64,000 nucleotides of DNA from Kutzneria chonburiensis (GTDB taxonomy: Bacteria; Actinomycetota; Actinomycetes; Mycobacteriales; Pseudonocardiaceae): contig NZ_CP097263.1 of assembly GCF_028622115.1 (NCBI RefSeq), positions 434,001-498,000 of the forward strand. Direction: 5' to 3'. A program made the translations under genes and the position numbers. The notes beneath the pieces were generated by a model. That model ran no database searches. It had not been told where the DNA came from and was given only the letters and a program-made list of their open reading frames with translations. Shown here in pieces: positions 34,565 through 44,358 of this stretch; positions within the stretch are counted from its first letter, which is position 1, and the number at the start of each line of letters is the position of its first letter.

Positions 34565-35265
34565 GTGTCACTTCCCGAACCGCCGTGGCGGCAGCCCAGG
34601 CGTCGTCAGCTCAGCCGCGAGTTGATCGTCGACGTCGCCTACCGGCTGCTCGACCAGGTCGGCATGGACGGCGTGAGCATGCGGCGGATCGCCGTCGAGC
34701 TCGACACCGGGCCCGCTTCGCTGTACGCGCACGTCAGCAACAAGGACGAGCTCCAGGAGCTGCTGCTCGAGCGCGTCCTTTCCGAGGTTCCGCGCGAGGC
34801 CCCCGACCCCGCTCGCTGGGCCGACCAGCTTCGCGAGCTCTGCCGGCACACCCTCGACGCCTTGATCACGTACAACGGCATCGCCCAGGTCGCGCTGGCC
34901 ACCATCGTGCCCGCCGGCGAGGCCTCTTCTCCCAGGCCGAGGCCATGCTCGGCCTCCTTCGCGCCTCCGGCCTCCCCGACCCCCAGGTCGCCGTCGCCTT
35001 CGACGTGCTCAGCCTCTACGTCACCGCCTACGCCGTCGAGGCCAACGCCGTGCGCTCCGGGCAGTTCAGCGAGGCCGAGATCGCCGAACGCACCCGCCAG
35101 CTCGGCCAGTACATGGCCGCCCTGCCGCCCGACCGCTTCCCCGCCCTCCTCGCCCTCGGCCCCTTGTTGGGCTCCGGCGACCGCTTCGCGGCGGCGCTGG
35201 ACCTGATCATCGCCGGCATCGAAGCCCTGGCGGCGCGAGCGTCAGAGATCAGCCAGAGCCAGTAG
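34565..35265 (+). pseudogene. TetR-family transcriptional regulator, single-base frameshift
   Basis: The N-terminal helix-turn-helix is clear: ELIVDVAYRLLDQVG, then SMRRIAVELDTGPASLYAHV with the usual recognition helix. Reading is in one frame to about 34917 (ATIVPAGE) and then the family-like C-terminal ligand domain continues in a different frame (LFSQAEAMLGLLRASGLPDP and on to 35265). One missing base in GGCGAGGCCTCTTC, probably a G of GAGGGCC, explains it. Unless it is a sequencing error, the encoded protein would lose its dimerisation/ligand domain and stop at 35206. The start GTG at 34565 is six nt after TAGGGT, consistent with leaderless mRNA. It would repress the divergent monooxygenase operon. 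The repaired end overlaps the convergent gene by 24 nt. Confidence 0.75.
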
Positions 35266-36699
35266 GCGGTCCATCTCCTCGACCGGCAGGACAGGCGAGC
35301 CGGCCGCCGCCTGCGCCACCCATTCCGTCTCGTCGGCCAGGAGGGCGACCAGCGCCGATGCCGGCAGGTTCGGGTGACCGGCGACGGCGAGGCGCACCTG
35401 GTTGCTGGGATCCCTGGCCAACTGCTCGGCCAGCTCGGCCGGCAGATCGGGATCGCGGGGCGCCAGTTGGCGCATCCAGCTGTCCGGGTCGGTCGCGAAG
35501 CGCCGCAACGTCTCCGGGGAGAAGTCGAACATGTCGGCCGGTCGCCACCGGGTTTTGCCGACCGGCGCGAACTCCCGGTCAATGCGCTCCATCGTCGTCG
35601 CGTCGACCTGATCCGGCGCGTGTCCGGCCATGGTCGTCCGCACCCTGCTGTCCGGATCGTCGAGCAGCCGCGCGACGACATCCGGCGCGAGTTCCCGGTT
35701 CGCCGCCGCGGCCGCCCGGAAGCACGGGTAGGGCGAGTCCACATAAGGCAGCGGATCGGCCTTGACCCAGGACAGCCGGACGGTCGCCAGCTCCAAGTTG
35801 GCCCAGTGGTCGGCAATTGCCTTCCCGCGTACCGCTTTGTCGACGTCACGGGCGAACATCGTCAGCACCGGGTCGGGGCCACTGCGGAGCTGGGCGTAGA
35901 TCGCCGACCGCAGCTCCTCGGGGGTGTCCGGGCGGGTGAACACGCTGACCCTGACCCGGTTGTCGGGATCGGCGGCGAGCACGTCACGCAGCTCCGTGGG
36001 CAGCTGGGGATGCTTCGCGAGTTCTTGACGGACCGTGTGATCCGGATCTTCGACCAGGCGGGCGGCCGTCTCGTGGTCCAGGTCCACATGTCGGAGCACC
36101 CCGGTGCGGGTGGCCGGGTCGGCGAGCAGGGCCGGGATCAGGTCGGCCGGCGGCACCGGGTGCGGGCCCCGGGCGTAGTACGTCGAACAGGCCGCCGCTC
36201 GAACCTTGGCGTCCCGGTCGGTCAGCAGGGCCCGTCGAACCTCGACCGGCGCCTCCGGCCACCACCGCGCCAGCGTCGCCCTGACCTCGGGGTCCGGATC
36301 GGCCGCGAGCCTGCGGCGCTGCGCCACCGTCAACCGGTCGGACTGGGCCAGCAACTCTCGGGCGAAGCGGTCGGGGTCGTCGATCAGCGGCTCGAACAGC
36401 TCGGGCGGAGCACCTTCGCCACCGATCACCAGCGCAGACCGGATCATGTGGTCCGGATGCCGCGCCAGCCGCTGCCGGAACTCGTTGGGCAGCTGTTGGT
36501 TCAGTGCCAGCATGTGGACCAGGTCGGGCCGGTCGTCGTCGAGGATCTCGGTGATCATGTCCGCCGTGAGGTCAGGCCGCTTCGCCACCCGGCCCATGCC
36601 TCTGCCGCCCTTCAGCAGCCGCCGGACCATGTCGGCCGGCAGCGCCGGGTTCAGCCCGAGGGCGTCGAGCACCTTCACCAAATGGACGGGGACCGACAT
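35242..36699 (-). CDS. Leucine-rich repeat variant (LRV/HEAT-like) protein
   Basis: A 485-residue all-helical repeat protein. Units of about 24 residues recur through the whole length, with the pattern LADPDPEVRATLARW, LVEDPDHTVRQELAKHPQLP, LLDDPDSRVRTTMAGH and LARDPSNQVRLAVAGHPNLP, matching LRV or HEAT-like solenoids. No enzyme domain, membrane helix or signal peptide is visible, and the lack of the Fe-S cysteine cluster separates it from the nitrogenase-linked LRV protein. Solenoids of this type bind proteins. The ATG at 36699 begins the repeat region closely; the frame upstream is a shadow. It is divergent from the unknown gene at 36844, with a 144-bp region between. Confidence 0.8.
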   Translation of the reverse strand: MSVPVHLVKVLDALGLNPALPADMVRRLLKGGRGMGRVAKRPDLTADMITEILDDDRPDLVHMLALNQQLPNEFRQRLARHPDHMIRSALVIGGEGAPPELFEPLIDDPDRFARELLAQSDRLTVAQRRRLAADPDPEVRATLARWWPEAPVEVRRALLTDRDAKVRAAACSTYYARGPHPVPPADLIPALLADPATRTGVLRHVDLDHETAARLVEDPDHTVRQELAKHPQLPTELRDVLAADPDNRVRVSVFTRPDTPEELRSAIYAQLRSGPDPVLTMFARDVDKAVRGKAIADHWANLELATVRLSWVKADPLPYVDSPYPCFRAAAAANRELAPDVVARLLDDPDSRVRTTMAGHAPDQVDATTMERIDREFAPVGKTRWRPADMFDFSPETLRRFATDPDSWMRQLAPRDPDLPAELAEQLARDPSNQVRLAVAGHPNLPASALVALLADETEWVAQAAAGSPVLPVEEMDRLLALADL

Positions 36700-36843
36700 C
36701 GGCGTGCTCCCAGGGCTCCGCGCGTTCGCTACGCCGTCGATTCTGGGGTGTGGCCGATGCAGCCCGGGCAACCTTCCCCTTGGAGCGTAATCCAGCACGA
36801 CAAAGCGGTCTGCCGCCGTGTCGTGATGTGCGATCCTCGCGGC

Positions 36844-37944
36844 GTGATGGAAGCGGCGAGACAAGAGCTGGCCAAGGTGCGGGCACGGGCGGAGTGGCCG
36901 GAGCTGGGGTACGAAGAGGGCAAGGATGCGGAAGGGCTCACGTACGACCGGAACGCGGTGCGCCGGGCGAAGGTGTTGTGGGCCCTGCAGTACGACCATG
37001 GGCCGGAAGATCTGCCGCTGGTGCGGTGGATTGCGGAGCAGGAGGCGCGCTGCCGGCACGAGGCGCCGTTTCAAGGGATGACGGAAGAGACGGAGCTGGC
37101 GGGGTTTCTGCTGGCGGAGCACGGAGAGCTCCAGGACGTCTGGCGGCACTGGCAGATCAAGCGGGCCAACTTCGACACGTGGTGCGGCTACGACCTGCAA
37201 TACCTGGTGGCGGCGGGGGTGCGTGCGACGGTGGACTTCGTGCGGGCCAGTGATGATGCCGAACGGGACGGCGTGCTGGAACGGCTGCTCGACGGTGCAG
37301 GGGAGCCGCACGTGTCCGAAGAGGAGCTGGACGAGTGGCGGCAGCACATCCGCCAACGTTTCTCCACCGACCCGAACGACGAGGATCCGCTCACGTGGGT
37401 CGAACGGGCGAAGCTGGCCGGGGAATTCGAGCTGGCGCGAGGGGACTTGACCGACTGGGCCGCCGGGCGGCCGCGGGACAAGGCGACGTTGAGTGTGCTG
37501 AGCTACGAATGGGCCGACCTCGGCGATTTCGCGGCGGCGGCGGAGGCTCAACGCGAGAGTGTGGCTTTTGCCGACACGGCATGGGATTCGGCCTCGGCGT
37601 GGCAGCGGCTGGCCGGCCTTGAACGCCAGGCGGGCGATGCTGAAGCGGCGTGGCAGGCGCTGGTCGAATGCCGCAAAGCCCTGGCCGATGTCGCCGACTG
37701 GCAGGGAGTTGGGCTCGGTCGCATGTACGTGGAGGAGCTGTTCCTGCTGACCGCCACGGCCCCGGCCGACCTGGCCCCGACCGTCTTCGCCGAGGCTGAC
37801 CGCCAGGCCCGAGAAGTCCCCGGTCTGCCCCTGGTCGTGCTGCGCGCAGCGGTCGACGCCGCCGAAAGCGTCAACGACCAGGCCAGCGCGGAACGGTATC
37901 GCGACCTCCGCGATGCCGAAGAAGAACGCATCCGGAAGCCGTAG
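36844..37944 (+). CDS. Uncharacterised helical protein, TPR-like C-terminus
   Basis: A 366-residue soluble protein that I do not recognise. The C-terminal half contains repeated helix pairs with TPR-like spacing (SYEWADLGDFAAAAEAQRE, AWQRLAGLERQAGDAEAAW, YRDLRDAEEERIRKP). The N-terminal half is charged and includes WALQYDHGPEDLPLVRWI and FDTWCGYDLQYLV. The start GTG 36844, followed immediately by an ATG, is six nt after the -10-like GATCCT, so a leaderless mRNA is plausible. The NADAR gene starts 10 bp after its stop, and that gene's TAGGGT box overlaps this gene's stop codon. Co-occurrence with the NADAR gene suggests a common function, perhaps in ADP-ribose-related defence, but this is only context. 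Confidence 0.7.
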   Translation: MMEAARQELAKVRARAEWPELGYEEGKDAEGLTYDRNAVRRAKVLWALQYDHGPEDLPLVRWIAEQEARCRHEAPFQGMTEETELAGFLLAEHGELQDVWRHWQIKRANFDTWCGYDLQYLVAAGVRATVDFVRASDDAERDGVLERLLDGAGEPHVSEEELDEWRQHIRQRFSTDPNDEDPLTWVERAKLAGEFELARGDLTDWAAGRPRDKATLSVLSYEWADLGDFAAAAEAQRESVAFADTAWDSASAWQRLAGLERQAGDAEAAWQALVECRKALADVADWQGVGLGRMYVEELFLLTATAPADLAPTVFAEADRQAREVPGLPLVVLRAAVDAAESVNDQASAERYRDLRDAEEERIRKP

Positions 37945-37954
37945 GGTCGGCGGC

Positions 37955-39046
37955 GTGGGGAGCTTCGACAAGACGTACCGGGTTGTGGACGGCCAGCGGA
38001 TCGAGGGGGTGATGCGGCCGGCGTTCATCAACAACGGCGGCCGCTACTTCCTGACCAACCTGAGGATCTACGCGGACGGCATGGTCGACTGCTGGGGCCA
38101 CTGCACCCTGGAGGAGTTCGCGGACAAGGTCCGCAAGGGCTGGGTGGCGACGGTGCTGCCGGACGGCGCGCAGGCCTCGGCCCTGCACGTCGGGCACTGG
38201 ACGATGTCCGAACCCGGCGGCTGGGTGGACGCGGACGGGCTGATCGGCGAGGTGGCGGACGAGATCGACACGCTGGCGGGTCGGCCGGACTCGACGAAAC
38301 GCTGCCTGGCCACGGTGGACGAGTACCTGGCCGAGCCGACGGAGGAGAACCGGAAGCGGATAACCGAGGCGTACCAAGCGATCCCGGAGCACCTGAGGAT
38401 GTACGCCCTGGGGGACATGGACCGCAAGGACCGGCCGCTGCAAGCGCTGGCCTTCGATCAAGGTGAAGAGGCACGGCAGCACGCCATCGCCTACTTCGCC
38501 CAACAGCGCCAGATCAAGGAGACGTACGAGACCAAGGTGCCGGCGGATGGTCCGGACACCTCGGAACGGTCGACGATCACGATCCGCGGCACGGTCTACC
38601 CGAAGGGATGGCCCACAGATCCGGGATTCGAGGTGCTGCAGAACAAGTTCCCCGCGCCGATCACGGTCGGCGACGCCACCTATCCGACCGTGATCCACGC
38701 GTACTGGGCGCTGAGCACCTCTGACGACGAGCAGCGCCAGCTGATCGCGGAAGCCGAAAACCCTTACCAGGCGCAGAAGCTGGCCGAAGCCGTGCCTCGG
38801 CGCCCAGGCTGGGCCGACGCTCGGCTGGCGGTGATGACCGGCCTGCTGCGGGCGAAGTACCGACAACACCCGCAGCTGGCCAAGGTCCTACTGTCCACAG
38901 GGGACGCCACCCTGGTGTCGAACGAATACGCATTCTCCGGATTCTGGGGCCCGAACGGCCGGCACTGGGTGGCGCGCCTGCTGGAGGTCGTCCGGTCGGA
39001 ACTGGCGGCCGAACGCATCACACCGATGCCACCCACTCCTCGATGA
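37955..39046 (+). CDS. NADAR-family protein (ADP-ribose N-glycosidase-like) with extra N-terminal domain
   Basis: A 363-residue protein whose C-terminal ~150 residues show the YbiA/NADAR fold: a YPTVIHAYWALS segment, NPYQAQKLAEAV, an ADARLAVMTGLLRAKY helix, LAKVLLSTGDATLV and the final SGFWGPNGRHW. Members hydrolyse N-glycosidic bonds of ADP-ribosyl compounds, including ADP-ribosyl-guanine in DNA, or riboflavin intermediates. The N-terminal ~110 residues, with FLTNLRIYADGMVDCWG, form a separate domain of unknown role. The GTG start at 37955 follows TAGGGT by seven nt, giving a likely leaderless mRNA; a longer start at 37913 would overlap the previous gene. The last 29 nt overlap the convergent DUF885 gene. 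Confidence 0.8.
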   Translation: MGSFDKTYRVVDGQRIEGVMRPAFINNGGRYFLTNLRIYADGMVDCWGHCTLEEFADKVRKGWVATVLPDGAQASALHVGHWTMSEPGGWVDADGLIGEVADEIDTLAGRPDSTKRCLATVDEYLAEPTEENRKRITEAYQAIPEHLRMYALGDMDRKDRPLQALAFDQGEEARQHAIAYFAQQRQIKETYETKVPADGPDTSERSTITIRGTVYPKGWPTDPGFEVLQNKFPAPITVGDATYPTVIHAYWALSTSDDEQRQLIAEAENPYQAQKLAEAVPRRPGWADARLAVMTGLLRAKYRQHPQLAKVLLSTGDATLVSNEYAFSGFWGPNGRHWVARLLEVVRSELAAERITPMPPTPR

Positions 39047-40619
39047 GCTCGGCCAGCACGGACAGCGGCACCGGGCCCTCGCCGAGCACGGCCTCGTGGA
39101 AGTCACGGATGTCGAACCTCGAGCCGAGCCGGGCCTCGGCGTCCCGGCGCAGCCGCTGGATCTCCAAGCGCCCCACCATGTACGCCAACGCCTGCCCGGG
39201 AGCGGCCAGGTAACGGTCCACTTCGGACACCACGTGGTGGGGTGCCATCGGGGTGTTGGCCAGCAGGTAGTCCATGGCCTGCTGCCGCGACCAGCCCTTG
39301 GCGTGCAGGCCGGTGTCGGCGACGAGCCGGCCGGCCCGGGTGGAGTCCATCATCAGCATGCCGAGCCGGGACAGGTCGTCGGAGTACAGGCCCATCTCGT
39401 CGGCCAGCCGCTCCGAGTACAGCGCCCAACCCTCGCGGTACGCGGTGACGGAGCCGGTGCGCCGCAGCATGGGCAGCTCGGTGCGCGACTCGGCGTTGGT
39501 CACCTCGAAGTGGTGCCCGGGCACGGCTTCGTGGAACGAAGTGACCTCGTTCTTGTATCGCACGGACTCCTCGGGCACCGCGGTGTTGACGTAGTACGTG
39601 CCGGGCCGCGAGCCGTCGAGGGAGCCGTGCCGGTAGGCCGGCGGCGTCGAAGCCGGCACGGACGGCGGATACGGCATCACGGCGCACGCCGTGGCCGGCA
39701 GCCGCCGGAACCAAGCTGGTGCGGCGGCCTCGGCCCGATGCACGGCGACCTCGGCGGCGGCGACCATCTCCTCCGCCGTGGACCACCGCAGCGACGGGTC
39801 GTCCCGCAGCCGACGGAAGATCTCCTGGAGGTCGCCAACCCCGAACACAGCCGTCCCCAGGTCGACGTATTCACGGGCGAGCCCGTCGATCACGTCCAGC
39901 CCGATCTGGTGCAGCTCGTCGGGCGTCAACGCGGTGGTGGTGTGCTGACGGGCGAGGGCCGCGTAGCGCTCGTCGCCACCGGGCAGCCAACACAGCCCGG
40001 CGTTCGAGGTGTCGCGGCCGCGCGGCAGCATCTCGGCGGCGAGGAAATCCCGGTACGCCTTGATCGCCGGCGCCACCTGCTCCATGACGACCACGCGGCA
40101 CGCTTCCGACCGGATGAAAGCGTCCATAGAGGTCTGATCGAGGTAGTCGATGGCCTGCTGCACGAGATGCGCCACCGGGGTCAGCCCGTCGGCCAGCCCG
40201 GCCCGCTGCCGCTGCGCGATGGTCTCCAGCACGGACGGCACCGCGGCCAGCCGCCGCGGGAAGTCCTCGCTCAGCGGCACGTCGAGCAGCGACGTGAGCA
40301 TTCCGGCCACCGGCGTCAGCATCAGGTTGCTGACCGTGAACTCGACGTAGCGGCCCTCGATCTGGGCCGCCATCCCCGAGGCCTCGTGCACGATGGTCCG
40401 CTTGGTGAGCCGGTCGGACGGGCTCAGCCCCTCGTCCGGCACGGCCCGGGCCTGGTCGGCGATGGCCGTGACGGCGGCGAGGAAGCGCTGCTCGGCGGCC
40501 GTGCCGAAGTCGGTGAGCCGGTCGTCGTGTCCGGGTATGCCCATGAAGCTCGCGGCGAACGGGAACCGCTCGATCAGCAGGTCGAAGAGGTTGTCGGCGA
40601 GGTCGGTGACTGCTGACAT
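39018..40619 (-). CDS. DUF885-family protein (metallopeptidase-like)
   Basis: A 533-residue DUF885 protein. The family metal-binding signature is visible as SFHEAVPGHHFE, similar to HExxH-type zinc peptidases, with a later conserved RTGSVTAYREGWALYSERLADEMG. The middle contains CAVMPYPPSVPASTPPAYRH, typical of the family. There is no signal peptide, so it is cytoplasmic. The biochemical function is mostly unknown; peptidase activity is inferred from the motif. The ATG at 40619 follows GGGGGA with proper spacing, and an upstream start is not supported. The 3' end overlaps the convergent NADAR gene by 29 nt. No operon partner is seen. Confidence 0.9.
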   Translation of the reverse strand: MSAVTDLADNLFDLLIERFPFAASFMGIPGHDDRLTDFGTAAEQRFLAAVTAIADQARAVPDEGLSPSDRLTKRTIVHEASGMAAQIEGRYVEFTVSNLMLTPVAGMLTSLLDVPLSEDFPRRLAAVPSVLETIAQRQRAGLADGLTPVAHLVQQAIDYLDQTSMDAFIRSEACRVVVMEQVAPAIKAYRDFLAAEMLPRGRDTSNAGLCWLPGGDERYAALARQHTTTALTPDELHQIGLDVIDGLAREYVDLGTAVFGVGDLQEIFRRLRDDPSLRWSTAEEMVAAAEVAVHRAEAAAPAWFRRLPATACAVMPYPPSVPASTPPAYRHGSLDGSRPGTYYVNTAVPEESVRYKNEVTSFHEAVPGHHFEVTNAESRTELPMLRRTGSVTAYREGWALYSERLADEMGLYSDDLSRLGMLMMDSTRAGRLVADTGLHAKGWSRQQAMDYLLANTPMAPHHVVSEVDRYLAAPGQALAYMVGRLEIQRLRRDAEARLGSRFDIRDFHEAVLGEGPVPLSVLAELIEEWVASV

Positions 40620-40683
40620 GCATCCCCCAGGCACTAGATGTCAGTGGGGGAGGACACGACACGGCGGAAAACTGCCGTTATGC

Positions 40684-40899
40684 TTGCGTGCCTCGGTTCC
40701 CCCTGGCGGCGACCCTACCGGGATCGCCCTTCCGCCGGTCGGCGCCGACGAGCACGCCGATCGCCGCGCCCACCCCTACTCGCGGCTCGGGCGCAAGCAC
40801 CTCTGGATCGGTCCCACCTCGGCGACTGACCGACTGGTTGAGACGTACGTCCGACTGATCCGCGGTCTTCGCCCGGCGAGCCCGGATGTAACCGTGTGA
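40684..40899 (+). CDS. Small hypothetical protein
   Basis: An open frame of 71 residues with strongly GC-biased third codon positions, unlike the two other frames, and a natural-looking C-terminus (HPYSRLGRKHLWIGP, then TDRLVETYVRLIRGLRP). This supports a real gene. The start is uncertain: a TTG at 40684 is the best in-frame candidate and lacks a good ribosome site; an ATG at 40638 is in another frame and would require a frameshift. I do not recognise a family. It is divergent from the DUF885 gene and precedes two further very small genes. Confidence 0.4.
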   Translation: MRASVPPGGDPTGIALPPVGADEHADRRAHPYSRLGRKHLWIGPTSATDRLVETYVRLIRGLRPASPDVTV

Positions 40900-40993
40900 C
40901 CTGCGGATTCGATATGTCACATGACCGCGCCGTCACTCCGATACACCAAGATCTGGCGGAGCGGCGGGACTGTCACCTGAACGGAGGTTAGGT

Positions 40994-41128
40994 ATGGCTA
41001 ACCTCCTAGAGAACCCCTATAAACCGAACGTAAGATCCCTAAACTTGGTTGAGTCCAAGGTTGCGCTCAGGCAGAGTGATATTGGCCACAGCGAAGTGGA
41101 GACACTGAGGGAAGCCGGAACGACATGA
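40994..41128 (+). CDS. Micro-ORF, 44 residues
   Basis: This short frame begins with ATG six nt after a perfect GGAGG (40983-40987), one of the best ribosome sites in the window. It encodes MANLLENPYKPN and then a polar tail ending EAGTT. Codon third positions are much less GC-rich than in neighbouring genes, so it may be recently acquired or a regulatory leader peptide. I recognise no family. The next micro-ORF starts 20 bp after its stop, with its own ribosome site, suggesting a two-gene unit. Confidence 0.5.
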   Translation: MANLLENPYKPNVRSLNLVESKVALRQSDIGHSEVETLREAGTT

Positions 41129-41148
41129 GATCTGGGGAGTGAGAACCC

Positions 41149-41304
41149 ATGGGACGACTGGACATCGACGACAGCCCTCGCACCTGGAGCTGGAACTGGG
41201 GCGAGGAGGAAGGCGACGGTCAGGAGCTGCCGCAGCAGAGCCTGGTCTGGGACGCCGACCGTGAGGACGGCTACGAGCCACTCATCATGCGCGGCTTCGA
41301 GTAA
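41149..41304 (+). CDS. Micro-ORF, 51-residue acidic peptide
   Basis: Starts with ATG nine nt after GGGGAG and encodes a strongly acidic, Trp-rich 51-residue peptide (MGRLDIDDSPRTWSWNWGEE, later DREDGYEPLIMRGFE). Codon use is of the host type, and the frame has the expected third-position bias, so it is likely translated. No membrane segment, cysteine or known precursor-peptide motif is visible and no RiPP enzyme is nearby. The function is unknown. It could be a small regulatory or protein-binding peptide co-expressed with the preceding micro-ORF. Confidence 0.55.
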   Translation: MGRLDIDDSPRTWSWNWGEEEGDGQELPQQSLVWDADREDGYEPLIMRGFE

Positions 41305-41310
41305 CCGAAC

Positions 41311-41770
41311 CGCCAGCCGACCTTCCCCGGCCACCAGCTCGGGGCGGGACGCCACGTGATGACGGACGTGCTCCCGCGCGAAAGTGAGGGGCACTGCGGC
41401 TACCGCCGCCATGTCGATGTCGTCGCACCCGACGGCACCGAGTCCTCCGGGCCCAGTGCCCGGAGCGCGCCGAACGCGAGCAGGTCGCCGGCCAACCGCC
41501 CGACCGGCCTGCGCGTTCCGGCCAACACCCGCTCTCCGGTCACCGGAGACCACGTTCATCGCGCCCACCTCGACGGCCCGTAGCCCGCCGGGACCGCGCC
41601 CGGTAGCCACAAGCACCGCGCGCCCCCGATTCCGGTGCTGCCGGCCCCGCGCGATGGACAGCGGGAGCCCTTCAAGGGTCCCGCAAGCCGCGCGCCCGCG
41701 GCCATCGCATCGGCTCGGGCGCGGCGTCCTTCGACGTGATCACGCCGTCGAACCGGTCGAACGCCCCGCC
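41311..41770 (-). pseudogene. Remnant of a LacI-family regulator
   Basis: No intact gene lies between 41305 and 41805, but the minus strand holds pieces of a LacI-type C-terminal domain in different frames. DLLAFGALRALGPEDS (about 41490-41440) matches the usual segment before the effector-domain end, and after a frame change GCDDIDMAAVAAVPLT (about 41430-41380) matches the family G-x-DDI-x-x-A...PLT motif, followed by AREHVRHH. Upstream, FDRFDGVITSKDAAP may be another fragment. The whole is too short (~460 bp against ~1000) and broken, so the gene has suffered deletion and frameshifts. Its divergent position beside the rhamnose operon and its LacI-type operators suggests it was the local rhamnose repressor. 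Confidence 0.5.
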
Positions 41771-41805
41771 CTCGCGAAAAGGCAGCGTTCTCTCCTGATC
41801 GGGTA

Positions 41806-41819
41806 CTAAATCGTTTCAA
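41806..41819. promoter_or_regulatory. LacI-type operator, distal copy
   Basis: CTAAATCGTTTCAA is the exact reverse complement of the second site at 41895-41908 and has the central CG and flanking AT-rich half-sites typical of LacI-family operators. It lies 98 bp upstream of the rhamnose transporter start, between that gene and the regulator remnant. Two sites 75 bp apart could allow looping. Confidence 0.65.
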
Positions 41820-41894
41820 ACAGCAGATTGCCTGGTCGCGATGGTGATACTTGACACCATCGGGTGGAAACGGCACGCTCCACGGGGCGGCAAA

Positions 41895-41908
41895 TTGAAA
41901 CGATTTAG
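41895..41908. promoter_or_regulatory. LacI-type operator overlapping the rhaT ribosome site
   Basis: TTGAAACGATTTAG, the inverse of the distal copy, ends two bases into the AGGAGG (41907-41912) that serves the GTG start at 41918. A possible -35 TTGACA lies at 41851-41856. A bound repressor here would block transcription just after initiation. Confidence 0.65.
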
Positions 41909-41917
41909 GAGGCGTGG

Positions 41918-43401
<1,484 letters not shown>

Positions 43402-43405
<4 letters not shown>

Positions 43406-44358
43406 TCCGTGAGCTCGGCATTCTCATCGCGCTGGCCGTTGTCGTCGCCGTGACCGCTCTCGTGAACACGCTGTTCCTGAGCGGGCAGGGGATTCGGGAC
43501 CTGCTGCTGAACGCCTGCCTGGTCGCGCTGCTGACCGTCGGCCAGACGATGGTCGTGATCACCCGCAACGTGGACCTGTCGGTCGGCTCGGTGCTCGGGC
43601 TGTCGGCCTTCGTCACGGCCGACACGTTCGCGGTCAACCCGGTGCTGGCCATCGTGGTGGGCCTGGTGGTCGGCGCGCTGTGTGGGCTGCTCAACGGGGT
43701 TCTGGTCGGACTGGGCCGGGTGCCGAGCCTGGTCGTCACGCTGGGCACGCTGAGCGTGTTCCGCGGGCTGGACTTCATGTGGGCGCAGGGCCGGCAGATC
43801 AACGCGGCCAACCTGCCGGACGGGTTCCTGGCGCTGGGCAGCGGCAGCGTGCTCGGCCTGCCGTACCTGGTGATCATCACGGTGCTCGTGCTGGCCGTCG
43901 CCGCGCTGCACCTGGGCAGTTACCGCAGCGGCCGCGAGCTGTACGCCATCGGCTCCAACCCGGAGGCGGCGGTGTTGGTCGGCATTCCCGTGGGGCGCAG
44001 GGTGTTCACGACTTTCCTGATGTCCGGCACGGTCGCCGGGCTGGCCGGCGTGTTGGCAGTGGCCCGTTACGGCACGGTCGACGCGACGGTCGGCACCGGC
44101 CTGGAGTTGCAGGTGATCTCCGCGGTCGTGGTCGGCGGCGTCGCGATCTTCGGCGGCAGCGGCACGGTCGTCGGGGCGGCGCTCGGGGCCTTGTTGTTGT
44201 CCACCATCGGAAGCGCGCTGGAGGTCGTGCACATCGCGCAGTTCTGGCAGCAGGCGATCACCGGCGCTCTGCTGATCGCCGCGATCGCGCTGGACCGGTC
44301 GGTCGCGCTGCGCGTGGCCGCGCGGCTGCGCCGGCAGTCGAGGGGAGTCAGCGCGTGA
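43402..44358 (+). CDS. rhaP: Rhamnose ABC transporter permease
   Basis: A 318-residue permease of the RbsC/CUT2 family. About eight to ten hydrophobic segments can be traced; family landmarks are MVVITRNVDLSVGSVLGLSAF, the VTLGTLSVFRGLDF turn and the glycine-rich late motif SAVVVGGVAIFGGSGTVVGA. It forms half of the membrane channel, with the second permease encoded next. ATG overlaps the ATPase stop and its stop overlaps the next GTG, so both subunits are made in equal amounts. The rhamnose assignment is by context. Confidence 0.92.

Noticed and set aside
40994-41304. RiPP precursor peptides in the two micro-ORFs.
   Set aside because: No modifying enzyme or transporter lies nearby and no core-peptide pattern is visible.
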